Of a stretch of DNA of 26,181 nt, positions 1-7,766 are shown in pieces. This stretch comes from an uncultured Collinsella sp. GTDB lineage: Bacteria; Actinomycetota; Coriobacteriia; Coriobacteriales; Coriobacteriaceae. Numbering within the stretch: the stretch's first letter is position 1; each line of letters begins with the position of its first letter. The stretch covers positions 1 to 26,181 of the forward strand of contig CAUAWV010000033.1 of NCBI GenBank assembly GCA_958433005.1. The letters are read 5' to 3'. Under the pieces are notes generated by a model. That model worked only from the letters and a program-made list of their open reading frames with translations, was not told the origin of the DNA and searched no databases. The position numbers and the translations under genes were made by a program.

Positions 1-16
1 GAGTTCCGCACGCAAA

Positions 17-39
17 GGAGAGCACTTAATGTGCTCTCC
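17..39 (-). terminator. Hairpin downstream of pcrA
   Basis: A perfect 9-bp inverted repeat (GGAGAGCAC / GTGCTCTCC) with a 5-nt loop lies about 64 nt past the pcrA stop codon. On the minus strand it is followed by only a short T run (TTTGCG), so it is a plausible but not textbook intrinsic terminator. It could also serve a gene left of the window. Confidence 0.5.
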
Positions 40-102
40 GTCTTGCGCAGGACTGCCCGAGCAGGCGATGTTGCCCCATACGCCCTCCCAGGTCCGCCGG
101 GA

Positions 103-3003
103 TTACGACAGCTTGACGATCGGTGCAAAACCTTTCATGAGCTTTTTAGTCTGGCCGGTTTTTTCGAATTGAACCTCGATCATGTCTCCGGCGACCGAGA
201 TCACGGTACCGGTGCCAAAGGTCTTGTGGCTCACGGTATCGCCCGCGGCAAAGTCCTGCGACGCGCTGGCGCGATCGACCTTGCGCTCCACCGTCGGCGA
301 CACCTTGGACGACGGCTTTTTGGCTCGCGGCGCGCCCGAGCCAAAGGTCGAGGCAACGCGGCCGGCGTCAGGCGAAACCCCACGATGGCGCTCGGTCCCA
401 TAGCTGCTGCCGCCAAAGAAGTCGTCAAAGCTCGACCCGCCGCGCGAGCCGGAGCCGCCGGTCGAGCGCGTATGCGAACCGAACACCTTGCCGCCATACA
501 TATCCGAGCCCATGCCCGAGCCAAAGGTGCCGTGACGGTCGCCGCGCTTCTCCCAGCCCGTGCCCTCAAAACCGGCAGAACCGATACCGCTAAACTCGAT
601 ATCCTCAAACGGAATCTCGTTGAGGAAGCGAGAGCGCGGGTTGGCAGAGGTCGAGCCGTAGGTGCGACGCGTGGCCGCATAGGTCAGGAACAGGCGCTTA
701 CGGGCACGCGTGATGGCAACGTAGGCCAGGCGACGCTCCTCCTCGAGCTTGCCCGGGTCATCGCTGCCGCCAAAGTCGTGCACGTGCGGGAAGATACCCT
801 CCTCCATGCCGGCCACGAACACCGCCGGGAACTCCAGGCCCTTGGCGGAGTGGATGGTCATCATGGTAATGGCATGCGTCTCGCCGGCCAGGGAATCCAG
901 GTCGGAGCGCAGGGCCAGCCACTCCATGAGTGCCGGCAGTGCCTTACAGGTGAGCGGACCGTAGGTGCGCTCGATCTCGTCGGCATGCACGGCGCCCGCC
1001 GGTAGCTCTGTTGGCGCGGCATACGCGTTGCCCGCGATGGCGGCGGCCAGGGCATCCTGCGGCGAGAGCGCCGGGGCGGCTAGGCTATCGAGCGGATTGG
1101 AGCCCGCGGCGTCACGAGCGCCGACAAGTGCCTCAAACGAGGATGCCGGAGCGGACGGCCCCGGCTCGGACGCGGGCGCACTCACCACGACGGACTCGGA
1201 CTCGGCGACGGACGGCACGTCGGCAACACCGGCCGCGCGCAGCTCTTCTAGACTCTCGAGCGTACCCTCGATATCCTCGTGCGTCTCCTCAAATTCGGCG
1301 GCGACGCCCAGGAATTCCTGGATGTTCTCGGCGCGGCTCTCGGACTCCATGGTGCCCTCGGCGCGAAACGCCTGCAGCAGGCCCGTCTTATCGACAATCA
1401 TCTCGACGACGTCCTTGAGCTCGCCGTCCATGCGGCGGCCCTCGCGCACCAGCGCCACAAAACTCGACAGGCCGTTGCGCACCTTGGCACTAAACATGCC
1501 CGTCTCGGCTGTTGCGATCTCGCAGGCCTGGAAGAACGAGCAGCGGTTGTCGCGCGCCAGCTGCTCGATCTTTTGGATCGAGGTGGAGCCGATGCCGCGG
1601 CGCGGCGTGTTGATGACGCGCTTGACGCTCATCTCGTCGGCCGGGTTCACGATCATCTTGAGATAGGCCATGACGTCGCGAATCTCGGCGCGGTCGAAGA
1701 ATCGCGTGCCGCCGACGATCTTGTAGGGCACGCCCGCGCGCAGGAACATATCTTCGAGGATACGCGACTGGGCGTTGGTGCGGTAGAACACGGCGATATC
1801 GTCGTAGCTCGTACCCTTGGCATGCAGCTTTTCGATCTCGCCGGCAATCCAGCGACCTTCGTCGCGCTCGTCGCTTGCCTGGAAAGCCTGAATCTTCTCG
1901 CCATCGCCCTCGGCCGTAAACAGGCGCTTGTCCTTGCGCTGCGAGTTGTGGCGAACAACGGCATTGGCGGCGCTCAGGATGTGACCCGTGGAGCGATAGT
2001 TCTGCTCCAACTTGACGGTCTTGCAGTTTTTAAAGTCCTGCTCAAAGTCCAGGATGTTGGTGATGTCGGCGCCACGCCAGCTATAAATGGACTGGTCGTC
2101 GTCGCCCACGACCATGAGGTTTTGGTACTTGGCGGCCAGCAGGTTGGCGATTTCGTACTGGACGTGGTTGGTGTCCTGATATTCGTCGACGCTAATGTAG
2201 CGGAAGCGCTCTTGGTACTTGTCGAGCACCTCGGGGCGGGTGCGCAGTAGCTCGAGCGTGCGCACGAGCAGGTCGTCGAAGTCCATCGCGTTGGCGGCGC
2301 GCAGGCGGCGCTCCAGCTCCAGGTAGACTTGCGCGGCCTTTTTGTCGTTGGGGCTATCGGCGCTCTTGAGCATGTCCTCGGGCCCGATCATGGCGTTTTT
2401 AGCAGAGCTGATCTTGCTGCGGATCATGTTGATGGGGAACTGCTTTTGCTCGATGCCGAGCGCCTGCATAATGTCGCGCACCATGCGCTTTGAGTCGTCG
2501 TCATCGTAGATGGTGAATTGACCGGTATAGCCCAGCAGGTCGGCGTCCTCGCGCAGCATGCGCACGCACATGGCATGGAAGGTGCACACCCACATGCCAC
2601 GGGTGCCGCTTGGGATGAGTGCCGCCAGACGCTCGCGCATCTCGGCCGCAGCCTTGTTGGTAAACGTGATGGCAAGAACCTGCCAAGGCTTAACACCCAG
2701 GTCGCCGAGCATATGTGCGATGCGGAAGGTCAAGACGCGGGTCTTGCCCGAGCCGGCGCCGGCGAGCACCAGCAACGGGCCCTCGGTGGACAGGACCGCC
2801 TCGCGCTGGGCGGGATTAAGGCTGTCGATGTCGACGAGCGGCTTGGCGGGCTTGGGCGCCGGCGCGGGAGCGTCGTAGATGTCGAGCGGAACGAGCTCGG
2901 GCTCCGGCGCAGCGGGGGCGGTGTACGCATCGAGCGGCACGGGTTCCGGCGCAGGCGGCACGGGTACCGCAGTGTTCTTTTCCCAGGGCAGGGGCTGGGT
3001 CAT
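103..3003 (-). CDS. pcrA: ATP-dependent DNA helicase PcrA/UvrD (superfamily 1A)
   Basis: This is a 3'-5' DNA translocase/helicase of the UvrD/PcrA family, which acts in nucleotide excision repair, replication restart and removal of RecA or RNA polymerase from DNA. All SF1A motifs are visible in the 966-residue product: Walker A AGAGSGKT (81-88), Walker B DEYQDT (273-278), GDDDQSIYSWRGA (300-312), EQNYRS (333-338), the TIHSAKGLEFPAVFV segment (716-730) and VAITRARKR (762-770). A C-terminal Tudor-like domain of the PcrA type (about 920-966, containing GDTVSHKTFGTG) is present. The start ATG at 3003 was chosen because GAGGAG lies 6 nt upstream; the open frame extends 28 codons further without such a site. 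Two oddities are a Pro/Ala-rich N-terminal leader (1-57) and a roughly 100-residue Ala/Ser-rich insertion (about 589-690). The gene is monocistronic here. Confidence 0.96.
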   Translation of the reverse strand: MTQPLPWEKNTAVPVPPAPEPVPLDAYTAPAAPEPELVPLDIYDAPAPAPKPAKPLVDIDSLNPAQREAVLSTEGPLLVLAGAGSGKTRVLTFRIAHMLGDLGVKPWQVLAITFTNKAAAEMRERLAALIPSGTRGMWVCTFHAMCVRMLREDADLLGYTGQFTIYDDDDSKRMVRDIMQALGIEQKQFPINMIRSKISSAKNAMIGPEDMLKSADSPNDKKAAQVYLELERRLRAANAMDFDDLLVRTLELLRTRPEVLDKYQERFRYISVDEYQDTNHVQYEIANLLAAKYQNLMVVGDDDQSIYSWRGADITNILDFEQDFKNCKTVKLEQNYRSTGHILSAANAVVRHNSQRKDKRLFTAEGDGEKIQAFQASDERDEGRWIAGEIEKLHAKGTSYDDIAVFYRTNAQSRILEDMFLRAGVPYKIVGGTRFFDRAEIRDVMAYLKMIVNPADEMSVKRVINTPRRGIGSTSIQKIEQLARDNRCSFFQACEIATAETGMFSAKVRNGLSSFVALVREGRRMDGELKDVVEMIVDKTGLLQAFRAEGTMESESRAENIQEFLGVAAEFEETHEDIEGTLESLEELRAAGVADVPSVAESESVVVSAPASEPGPSAPASSFEALVGARDAAGSNPLDSLAAPALSPQDALAAAIAGNAYAAPTELPAGAVHADEIERTYGPLTCKALPALMEWLALRSDLDSLAGETHAITMMTIHSAKGLEFPAVFVAGMEEGIFPHVHDFGGSDDPGKLEEERRLAYVAITRARKRLFLTYAATRRTYGSTSANPRSRFLNEIPFEDIEFSGIGSAGFEGTGWEKRGDRHGTFGSGMGSDMYGGKVFGSHTRSTGGSGSRGGSSFDDFFGGSSYGTERHRGVSPDAGRVASTFGSGAPRAKKPSSKVSPTVERKVDRASASQDFAAGDTVSHKTFGTGTVISVAGDMIEVQFEKTGQTKKLMKGFAPIVKLS

Positions 3004-3152
3004 GGGCGACTCCTCATCTGACGGACGGCGCGCCTGCGGGCAGCGCCATAGTTTGAGCCGTACCAGTATACCGAGCCGCGCGGACACCGACGCAAATCAC
3101 ACCACGACTCCGTGCGCGATCGTCAGGCCCGCCCCGGCAGATTTGGTGTAAT

Positions 3153-3174
3153 GGGGTCAGGTTAATCTGCACCA
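3153..3174 (+). repeat. Left copy of 22-nt inverted repeat flanking the dehydrogenase gene
   Basis: This 22-mer begins GGGGTCAGGT and ends TGCACCA. It recurs as a reverse complement at 4583-4604 with 19 of 22 identities. The two copies flank the dehydrogenase gene. It overlaps the region where that gene's promoter should be. Confidence 0.6.
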
Positions 3175-3189
3175 CCGGAGGGATAGAAT
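3162..3189 (+). promoter_or_regulatory. Possible promoter of the dehydrogenase gene
   Basis: A TAGAAT box at 3184-3189 could be the -10 element, with TTAATC at 3162-3167 as a weak -35 and a 16-nt spacer. It lies about 40 nt before the GTG start. The -35 overlaps the repeat at 3153-3174. This is inferred from box similarity only. Confidence 0.3.
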
Positions 3190-3230
3190 ATCTACCGCTC
3201 CTACCCACCCCACATCGCAGGAGGGCCGTT

Positions 3231-4226
3231 GTGAAACACAAGGTGCTCTATTACATGGTCGACGGCTCGACCGAAGCTGGTCAAGCGGTGCTCGACACAA
3301 TCGAAGGCGGCGACCAAATTGATCTGGTTGGCTGCGCGCACAAGCCCAATGTCTGCCCCACCGCCGAGCAGTTGGTCGGCTGCGAGGGCTTTGTCGGCGA
3401 GTTCGGTCCCATCGACGATGCGTGTGCCGACGACATGGCCGCCGTGGGGATACGCATCGTTTCGAATATGTCCATCGGCGTGAACCACGTTGCTGTCGAC
3501 CGCTTGGCCTCACACGGCATCACCGTCACCAACTGCCCCGGATACTGCTCGGAAGACGTCGCTCAGCATACTATTGCCTTGATGCTTGACCTGATGAGAC
3601 AGGTTACGTTTCTCAACTGCGACGTGCGGACTGGCGTTTGGAATCCACTGGGCGGGTATACCATGCACCGCACGCAGGGCCGCACGTTGGGGCTCGTCTT
3701 TTTTGGCAGCATCGCGCGTGCCGTGGTGCCTATCGCGCAGGCACTCGGCATGAAGGTGCTGGTGTGGGCGCCAACCAAGAGCGCAGAAGAGCTTGCCGCC
3801 GCCGGTTGTATCAAAGCGCAAACGCTCGACGAATTGCTTGGGGCCTCCGATATCGTCAGCCTTCATTGCCCGTTGATTCCGGAGACCGAAACGCCAATTG
3901 GCAAGCGCGAACTTGCGCGTATGAAACCAACGGCATTTTTGATTAACACGGCCCGGGGACCCATTGTGGACGAAAATGCCCTAGTCGCCGCGCTGGACGA
4001 GGGTATTGCCAGCAGTGGCACGCGCGGCATTTGCGGCGCTGCGCTCGACGTGCTCGCCGACGAGACCGCGCCCAACCAGGCCTTGATCGCCCACCCGCGC
4101 TGCATCGTCACACCCCACTGCGCCTACAGCACGCAGGAGGCCTACAACACCGTTCGTCATATGTCGCTTCAGGCCGTAGTGAACAAGCTCGTCTTTAACC
4201 GCAAGCCCCAGCATACCGTGGCCTGA
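3231..4226 (+). CDS. D-isomer specific 2-hydroxyacid dehydrogenase family protein
   Basis: The 331-residue product has the two-domain fold of NAD(P)-dependent D-2-hydroxyacid dehydrogenases (D-lactate, phosphoglycerate and hydroxypyruvate enzymes), which interconvert 2-keto and D-2-hydroxy acids in the cytoplasm. The catalytic triad is recognisable: Arg242 in NTARGPIVDE, Glu278 in DVLADET and His296 in VTPHC. Two cofactor-binding features depart from the family. The GxGxxG loop reads FFGSIA (157-162), losing its first and last glycines. The residue after beta-2 that is normally Asp is Ala180 (VLVWAP), so strict NAD preference is unlikely. Translation starts at GTG 3231, preceded by AGGAGGG. 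Length is normal for the family. The gene stands alone and its stop codon runs into a long palindrome. Substrate cannot be told from sequence. Confidence 0.88.
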   Translation: MKHKVLYYMVDGSTEAGQAVLDTIEGGDQIDLVGCAHKPNVCPTAEQLVGCEGFVGEFGPIDDACADDMAAVGIRIVSNMSIGVNHVAVDRLASHGITVTNCPGYCSEDVAQHTIALMLDLMRQVTFLNCDVRTGVWNPLGGYTMHRTQGRTLGLVFFGSIARAVVPIAQALGMKVLVWAPTKSAEELAAAGCIKAQTLDELLGASDIVSLHCPLIPETETPIGKRELARMKPTAFLINTARGPIVDENALVAALDEGIASSGTRGICGAALDVLADETAPNQALIAHPRCIVTPHCAYSTQEAYNTVRHMSLQAVVNKLVFNRKPQHTVA

Positions 4227-4259
4227 ATGCGGCAAAGGGACAGTCCCTTTACCGCATTC
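4225..4259 (+). repeat. 35-nt palindrome overlapping the dehydrogenase stop codon
   Basis: The arms GAATGCGG and CCGCATTC enclose an inner AAAGGG / CCCTTT stem with a 5-nt loop; only one position in the outer/inner junction is unpaired. It starts in the TGA stop codon. No T run follows on either side, so it is either a Rho-independent stabiliser of the mRNA 3' end or a dispersed palindromic repeat rather than a classical terminator. Confidence 0.6.
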
Positions 4260-4280
4260 GGCATTGTCCTCAAACCGCCA

Positions 4281-4494
4281 CCAACATTTTTCGAGTTGTG
4301 CGGCCTTTTCCGCTGGCCCCACGCAAGGGTTGCTGAAATAACTTGAGTGCCTTTGTCCTATTTTGGAAATATTCTCGCGAATTTACGCATATAACTCACA
4401 GTAGCAAACACTACTGTGAATGCTGATGGTACCAAAATGGCGTTTTTTGTCAGCTAGAGACCTCCGAGAGGCCGCACAACTCGATTTTTGTTGG
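4281..4494. repeat. Inverted-repeat-bounded intergenic element
   Basis: The ends are 25-nt inverted repeats (4281-4305 and 4470-4494) sharing CCAACA and CGAGTTGTGCGGCC, 21 of 25 identical; the only difference is a 4-nt stretch that is TTTT in one arm and AAAA in the other. Symmetry continues inward: ATTTTGG near 4365 is matched by CCAAAAT near 4432, and the centre is a perfect TCACAGTAG / CTACTGTGA hairpin (4396-4419). It carries no reading frame for a transposase. It may be a MITE-like sequence or two diverged copies of a shorter repeat head to head. Confidence 0.55.
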
Positions 4495-4582
4495 CGACCA
4501 GGAAGGACAGTCGACTCATTCGCCCAGATCACCATCTCCCACTGCGATTGGTGAAAAGGGCTCAGGCTATTCCAAACCAAGT

Positions 4583-4604
4583 TGGTGCAAAATTACCTGA
4601 CCCC
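4583..4604 (-). repeat. Right copy of 22-nt inverted repeat flanking the dehydrogenase gene
   Basis: This is the reverse-complement partner of 3153-3174, with 19 of 22 identities. The conserved blocks are GGGGTCAGGT and TGCACCA; the differences are in the AT-rich middle. Confidence 0.6.
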
Positions 4605-4623
4605 TTTTACCCAGCCCCTTGAC

Positions 4624-4664
4624 AAAGGGGGCGGCATAGACCTTTTGGTCATGCCACCCCCTTT
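4624..4664 (-). terminator. Intrinsic terminator of uppP
   Basis: A long hairpin pairs AAAGGGGG-C-GGCAT with ATGCC-A-CCCCCTTT (one wobble), and its tip adds GACC tttt GGTC. On the minus strand it ends in TTTGTC about 45 nt beyond the uppP stop. It would also work weakly against plus-strand read-through. Confidence 0.75.
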
Positions 4665-4708
4665 GAATGACAAGTTGTCGCCCTGACCGCCGCGCAGCGT
4701 CGACTAAG

Positions 4709-5689
4709 TTAGAGGCCGAGCATCGGCTCCAGGACAAAGAAGTACGCAAGCACCACGATGCCCAGGATGATGCGGTAAACACCGAAGCACTTGAAGTCGT
4801 GACGGCGGACGAAGCCCATGAGCCACTTAATGGCGATGAGCGAAACCACAAAGGCCACAACGCAGCCCACGCCCAGGATAGCGACCTCGTTGGCGCCGAA
4901 CGTACCGCCCTTGATGAAATACTTGACCAGCTTGAGCGCACTCGCGCCAAACATGACAGGGATGGCCAGGAAGAACGTAAACTTGGACGCCACCGAACGC
5001 GTGCAGCCCAAAAGCAGGCCGCCGATGATGGTAGAACCGGAGCGAGACGTACCAGGCACCAGCGAAAGCACCTGGAAGCAGCCGATACCCAGCGCAGTCT
5101 TCCAGCTTAGATCCTCGAGCGTGGCGATGGAACCAAAGTCCAGATTCTCGTCATCGTCCTCATCCTCAGCGGTAGCCGTGGCGGGCGCCGCAAAATGCGC
5201 ACCGGCGGGACGTCCACCCGACACCACAGCACGCGAACCAAACGAACCGGCAACGGCCATTTCCTCGCGCTTGTTTGCGCGCCAGTTCTCGATCACGATA
5301 AACAGCACGCCGTACACAATGAGCGCCAGCGCCACGACGGGAGCATTGTAGAAATGCTCCTCCATCCAGTCGTTGAGCGGCAGGCCGATCGCCGCCGCAG
5401 GAATGCAACCGAGCACAATCTTGCCCCACAGCACCCAGGTGTCGCGACGGCCCTCCTTGCCCTTGCTGGGCGAGAACGGATTGAGTTCATGGAAGAACAG
5501 CACGCAGACGGCCAGAATGGCGCCGAGCTGAATCACGACCAGGAACATATTCCAGAACGTCTCGCTCACGTTCATCTTGACGAACTCGTCCACCAAGATC
5601 ATGTGACCCGTCGACGAAACGGGCAGCCATTCGGTGATGCCCTCGACCAGGCCCATGAAGGCAGATTTTAGAAGCTCGATAATATCCAA
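4709..5689 (-). CDS. uppP: Undecaprenyl-diphosphatase UppP (BacA family)
   Basis: This integral membrane enzyme dephosphorylates undecaprenyl pyrophosphate to the monophosphate, recycling the lipid carrier for peptidoglycan and other surface polymers; the family is known for bacitracin tolerance. Both signature motifs are present: EGITEWLPVSSTGH (16-29, with the E-x3-E pair) and PGTSRSGST (212-220). Several hydrophobic helices follow. At 326 residues it is longer than the usual ~270-290 because of a hydrophilic insertion (about 139-188) with an acidic run EDEDDDEN between membrane segments. I chose the TTG start at 5689 because GAGGGGG sits just upstream and the protein then begins at the conserved first helix; the frame is open for 23 more codons to an ATG at 5758. 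The gene is monocistronic. Confidence 0.95.
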   Translation of the reverse strand: MDIIELLKSAFMGLVEGITEWLPVSSTGHMILVDEFVKMNVSETFWNMFLVVIQLGAILAVCVLFFHELNPFSPSKGKEGRRDTWVLWGKIVLGCIPAAAIGLPLNDWMEEHFYNAPVVALALIVYGVLFIVIENWRANKREEMAVAGSFGSRAVVSGGRPAGAHFAAPATATAEDEDDDENLDFGSIATLEDLSWKTALGIGCFQVLSLVPGTSRSGSTIIGGLLLGCTRSVASKFTFFLAIPVMFGASALKLVKYFIKGGTFGANEVAILGVGCVVAFVVSLIAIKWLMGFVRRHDFKCFGVYRIILGIVVLAYFFVLEPMLGL

Positions 5690-5842
5690 AGGGACCCCCT
5701 CGTTAGACACCCGCCGGTAGATGTTCTGCGGACGATGCGGGCGATGTCCCATTATCAACCGTTGGCGGTGCGACCGCGCCTACCCTTACCAAAAAACTCG
5801 CCCGTTCACAGAATTGCGAGCAGTTAAACCGAAATCCTTGGG

Positions 5843-5848
5843 TATAAC
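5843..5848 (+). promoter_or_regulatory. Possible -10 element of the stress-protein gene
   Basis: TATAAC lies in the context GGGTATAAC, 90 nt before the start codon. No good sigma-70 -35 is visible. GTTAAA followed 11 nt later by GGGTAT faintly resembles a general-stress sigma factor promoter, but the spacing is short for that class. Confidence 0.3.
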
Positions 5849-5937
5849 TGCAACAAGATAAAGTGTCCGGCGGCCACGCATCCGCGCCCGCCCGATGCAC
5901 GAGCCCAGCGCCCGTGCGATAGACCAAGGAGGAAACC

Positions 5938-6375
5938 ATGAACGAGGGCTACACCAAGGTATTTGTTTCACTCGACGGTACTGAGCAGCAGGATTTTGTG
6001 CTCGCACGCGCCATCAAGGTCGCCGCAAACAACGGTGCCAAGCTGATTATCGGCCACGTTATCGATTCCACGGCGCTCGAGAGCGCCGGTTCCTATCCGG
6101 TCGATCTGGTCAACGGTCTGGAGGAGGCATTTAACAACTCCATCGCCAAGCAGCTCGAAGAGGCCAAGGCCAATCCTGATATTCCCGAGGTCGAGGTCAT
6201 GATCCGCGCCGGTCGTATTCGCGAGACGCTCAAAGACGAGATGCTCGACGTGGTCAAGCCCGACCTGGTGCTCTGCGGCGCCCGCGGCCTGTCCTCGATC
6301 AAGTATGCGCTACTGGGCTCGATTTCGACGTTCCTGCTACGCAACACCGACTGCGACATCTTGGTCGTGAAGTAG
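5938..6375 (+). CDS. Universal stress protein (UspA family)
   Basis: A single-domain 145-residue Usp protein. The family forms cytoplasmic dimers with an alpha/beta nucleotide-binding fold and supports survival under starvation and other stresses. The ATP-binding signature G-2x-G-9x-G-S is complete (GARG at 114-117, GS at 127-128), so this is expected to be an ATP-binding member. The N-terminal strand VFVSLDGTE carries the usual Asp. The start ATG is preceded by AAGGAGG at ideal spacing. It is transcribed alone and ends at a strong hairpin terminator shared with the converging hipA-like gene. Confidence 0.92.
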   Translation: MNEGYTKVFVSLDGTEQQDFVLARAIKVAANNGAKLIIGHVIDSTALESAGSYPVDLVNGLEEAFNNSIAKQLEEAKANPDIPEVEVMIRAGRIRETLKDEMLDVVKPDLVLCGARGLSSIKYALLGSISTFLLRNTDCDILVVK

Positions 6376-6442
6376 CGTTGCTCCCACCGGCCGCGGGGCC
6401 TTCGCAGCCTTACTTCCGCGTGCTGGATTATAATAATTTTGG

Positions 6443-6474
6443 CGTGCCGCCCCTATGGGGGCGGCACGTTTTGT
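6443..6474 (+). terminator. Strong terminator between usp and hipA (convergent)
   Basis: The perfect 11-bp stem CGTGCCGCCCC / GGGGCGGCACG is followed by TTTTGTT on the plus strand. On the minus strand it is followed by CCAAAATTATT, so it may also terminate hipBA transcripts; the hipA stop codon (6474-6476) touches the plus-strand T tract. Confidence 0.88.
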
Positions 6475-7766
6475 TATGAGGCGATCCTGCTTAGACGGGC
6501 TTGTACTTCTGGAATGATCTTCTCGAACATTACCTCCGCCTCGGGAAAACCATCTTCTTTGAGACCGCGCGCGGCGTCTCTTAGTGCGTCTGGAACCTCA
6601 TTGCAGGTGTCGGCTATCATCCCGGCAACGATTCCCGCGGGCAAACCCGCCTCGATCATTTGGTTCATCACCGATCCGCGCGTTACATCGTCGATCTTCC
6701 GGCTCCCACCAAACGAGACGCCCATCTCGCGAACAAGGCTGGGGTAAACCGTTGTGCACAGCACGTCATAGAGCGGCGCCAACCTCACTTGTTTCCAACT
6801 TTCGTCCCACACGAGCGACCAGTTCTTAAGATGGTTATCGCAGTTACCTACGGCATAATCGAACAGCTGGTTATAGCCGATAAGGAACCTATCCTCCATT
6901 TGATTAGTCGACACCCTTCGCACCGCATCGACGATAAGTCCCAGATAATTGACGCCCGTCGGCTCATATTTAAGCTCACGCGAGATACCCTTGGCCTGAC
7001 AAACATCTTCCTGGTGCAAACGATATGGAATTGGCAATCCATCAACCGAGCGTCCGTCATCCGACGTTACTCGATCAAATCGCTTCACAGCGATAATCGG
7101 CTCGGCGTCCTCAACCCGGATTAGAAAGCATTCTTCGGCCGATAGGTCCATCAGAGATGCGGCTCTAACGCACATTGCTTCACACACCGTCTCGCCCGGA
7201 AACGTTTTCGACCCCGCCTTGAGGATGTGCGTAGATGGAGCCGCTCCATGAGGCAGGTACCATCCGCCGCACGGGTCATCGCCCGTATGGTAAAGGCCAA
7301 CCTTCGCCTGAGCACCCGCAAGGGAGATTCGACTCTCTAGCGCTAAGTCAAAAGCAACCTCCGCCGGTGCGTATGCCAGCCTGCTTAGCCGCTCCCCATC
7401 TATCTCTTCATAGCCCATTTCGAGACCCTCGGCCGAAGGCTCTCGCGTCAAAACAAGAGCGCCGACGGGTTCATCGCGGACCAAATCGAGCACCTTAAAG
7501 TAATCTCCGCGTTCCGCTCGCGCCCTTTTCTCGAGGTCCCTATTAAGCTGCCCCTCTGGAATGATGCCAGAGAAAAAGGAGCCCGTTACGTCCGGGCTGA
7601 ACGCCTCGGCCGACAAAGGCAGCGAGGCCGAAATCGGGGCCGCATCAGCACTCTCGAGATACTTGGGGTCATAGGCGAATATCGGAAGCCCGGCGTTTTC
7701 CTCTAATACGCCAACCAGCTGGTAGGAACCATTAAACTCACGATGAACGAACAGTGCGCCATCCAT
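6474..7766 (-). CDS. hipA: HipA-type serine/threonine kinase toxin
   Basis: HipA toxins phosphorylate glutamyl-tRNA synthetase (or other targets), halting translation and causing persistence; the partner HipB neutralises them. The 430-residue protein is full length for HipA and has both the N-terminal subdomain (about 1-110) and the kinase core. Visible motifs are the Gly/Ser loop ISLAGAQAK (147-155, with Ser148 matching the autophosphorylated serine of E. coli HipA), HILK (180-183), VKRFDR (227-232), RLHQEDVCQA (249-258), the catalytic GNCDNHLKN (307-315, Asp310) and the metal-binding LAPLYD (329-334, Asp334). All key residues look intact. Its ATG overlaps the antitoxin's TAA by one base (TAATG), so translation should be coupled. 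The target substrate is not readable from sequence. Confidence 0.92.
   Translation of the reverse strand: MDGALFVHREFNGSYQLVGVLEENAGLPIFAYDPKYLESADAAPISASLPLSAEAFSPDVTGSFFSGIIPEGQLNRDLEKRARAERGDYFKVLDLVRDEPVGALVLTREPSAEGLEMGYEEIDGERLSRLAYAPAEVAFDLALESRISLAGAQAKVGLYHTGDDPCGGWYLPHGAAPSTHILKAGSKTFPGETVCEAMCVRAASLMDLSAEECFLIRVEDAEPIIAVKRFDRVTSDDGRSVDGLPIPYRLHQEDVCQAKGISRELKYEPTGVNYLGLIVDAVRRVSTNQMEDRFLIGYNQLFDYAVGNCDNHLKNWSLVWDESWKQVRLAPLYDVLCTTVYPSLVREMGVSFGGSRKIDDVTRGSVMNQMIEAGLPAGIVAGMIADTCNEVPDALRDAARGLKEDGFPEAEVMFEKIIPEVQARLSRIAS

Larger units (their letters stand above)
4227..4708. other. 482-bp gap between dehydrogenase and uppP, rich in inverted repeats
   Basis: No convincing gene is present; a 65-codon frame on the minus strand (4383-4580) has no family resemblance and is embedded in repeats. 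The gap holds, in order, the palindrome at the stop codon, a ~214-bp element bounded by inverted repeats (4281-4494) with a 9-bp hairpin at its middle, the right copy of a 22-nt repeat (4583-4604) and the uppP terminator (4624-4664). It is more AT-rich than the genes around it. Confidence 0.6.

Noticed and set aside
4383..4580. 65-codon minus-strand frame in the uppP-dehydrogenase gap
   Set aside because: No ribosome binding site or family likeness, and it overlaps the inverted-repeat element.
5825..5848. General-stress sigma factor promoter of the usp gene
   Set aside because: GTTAAA and GGGTAT are only 11 nt apart, shorter than the accepted spacing; kept only as a weak -10 feature.
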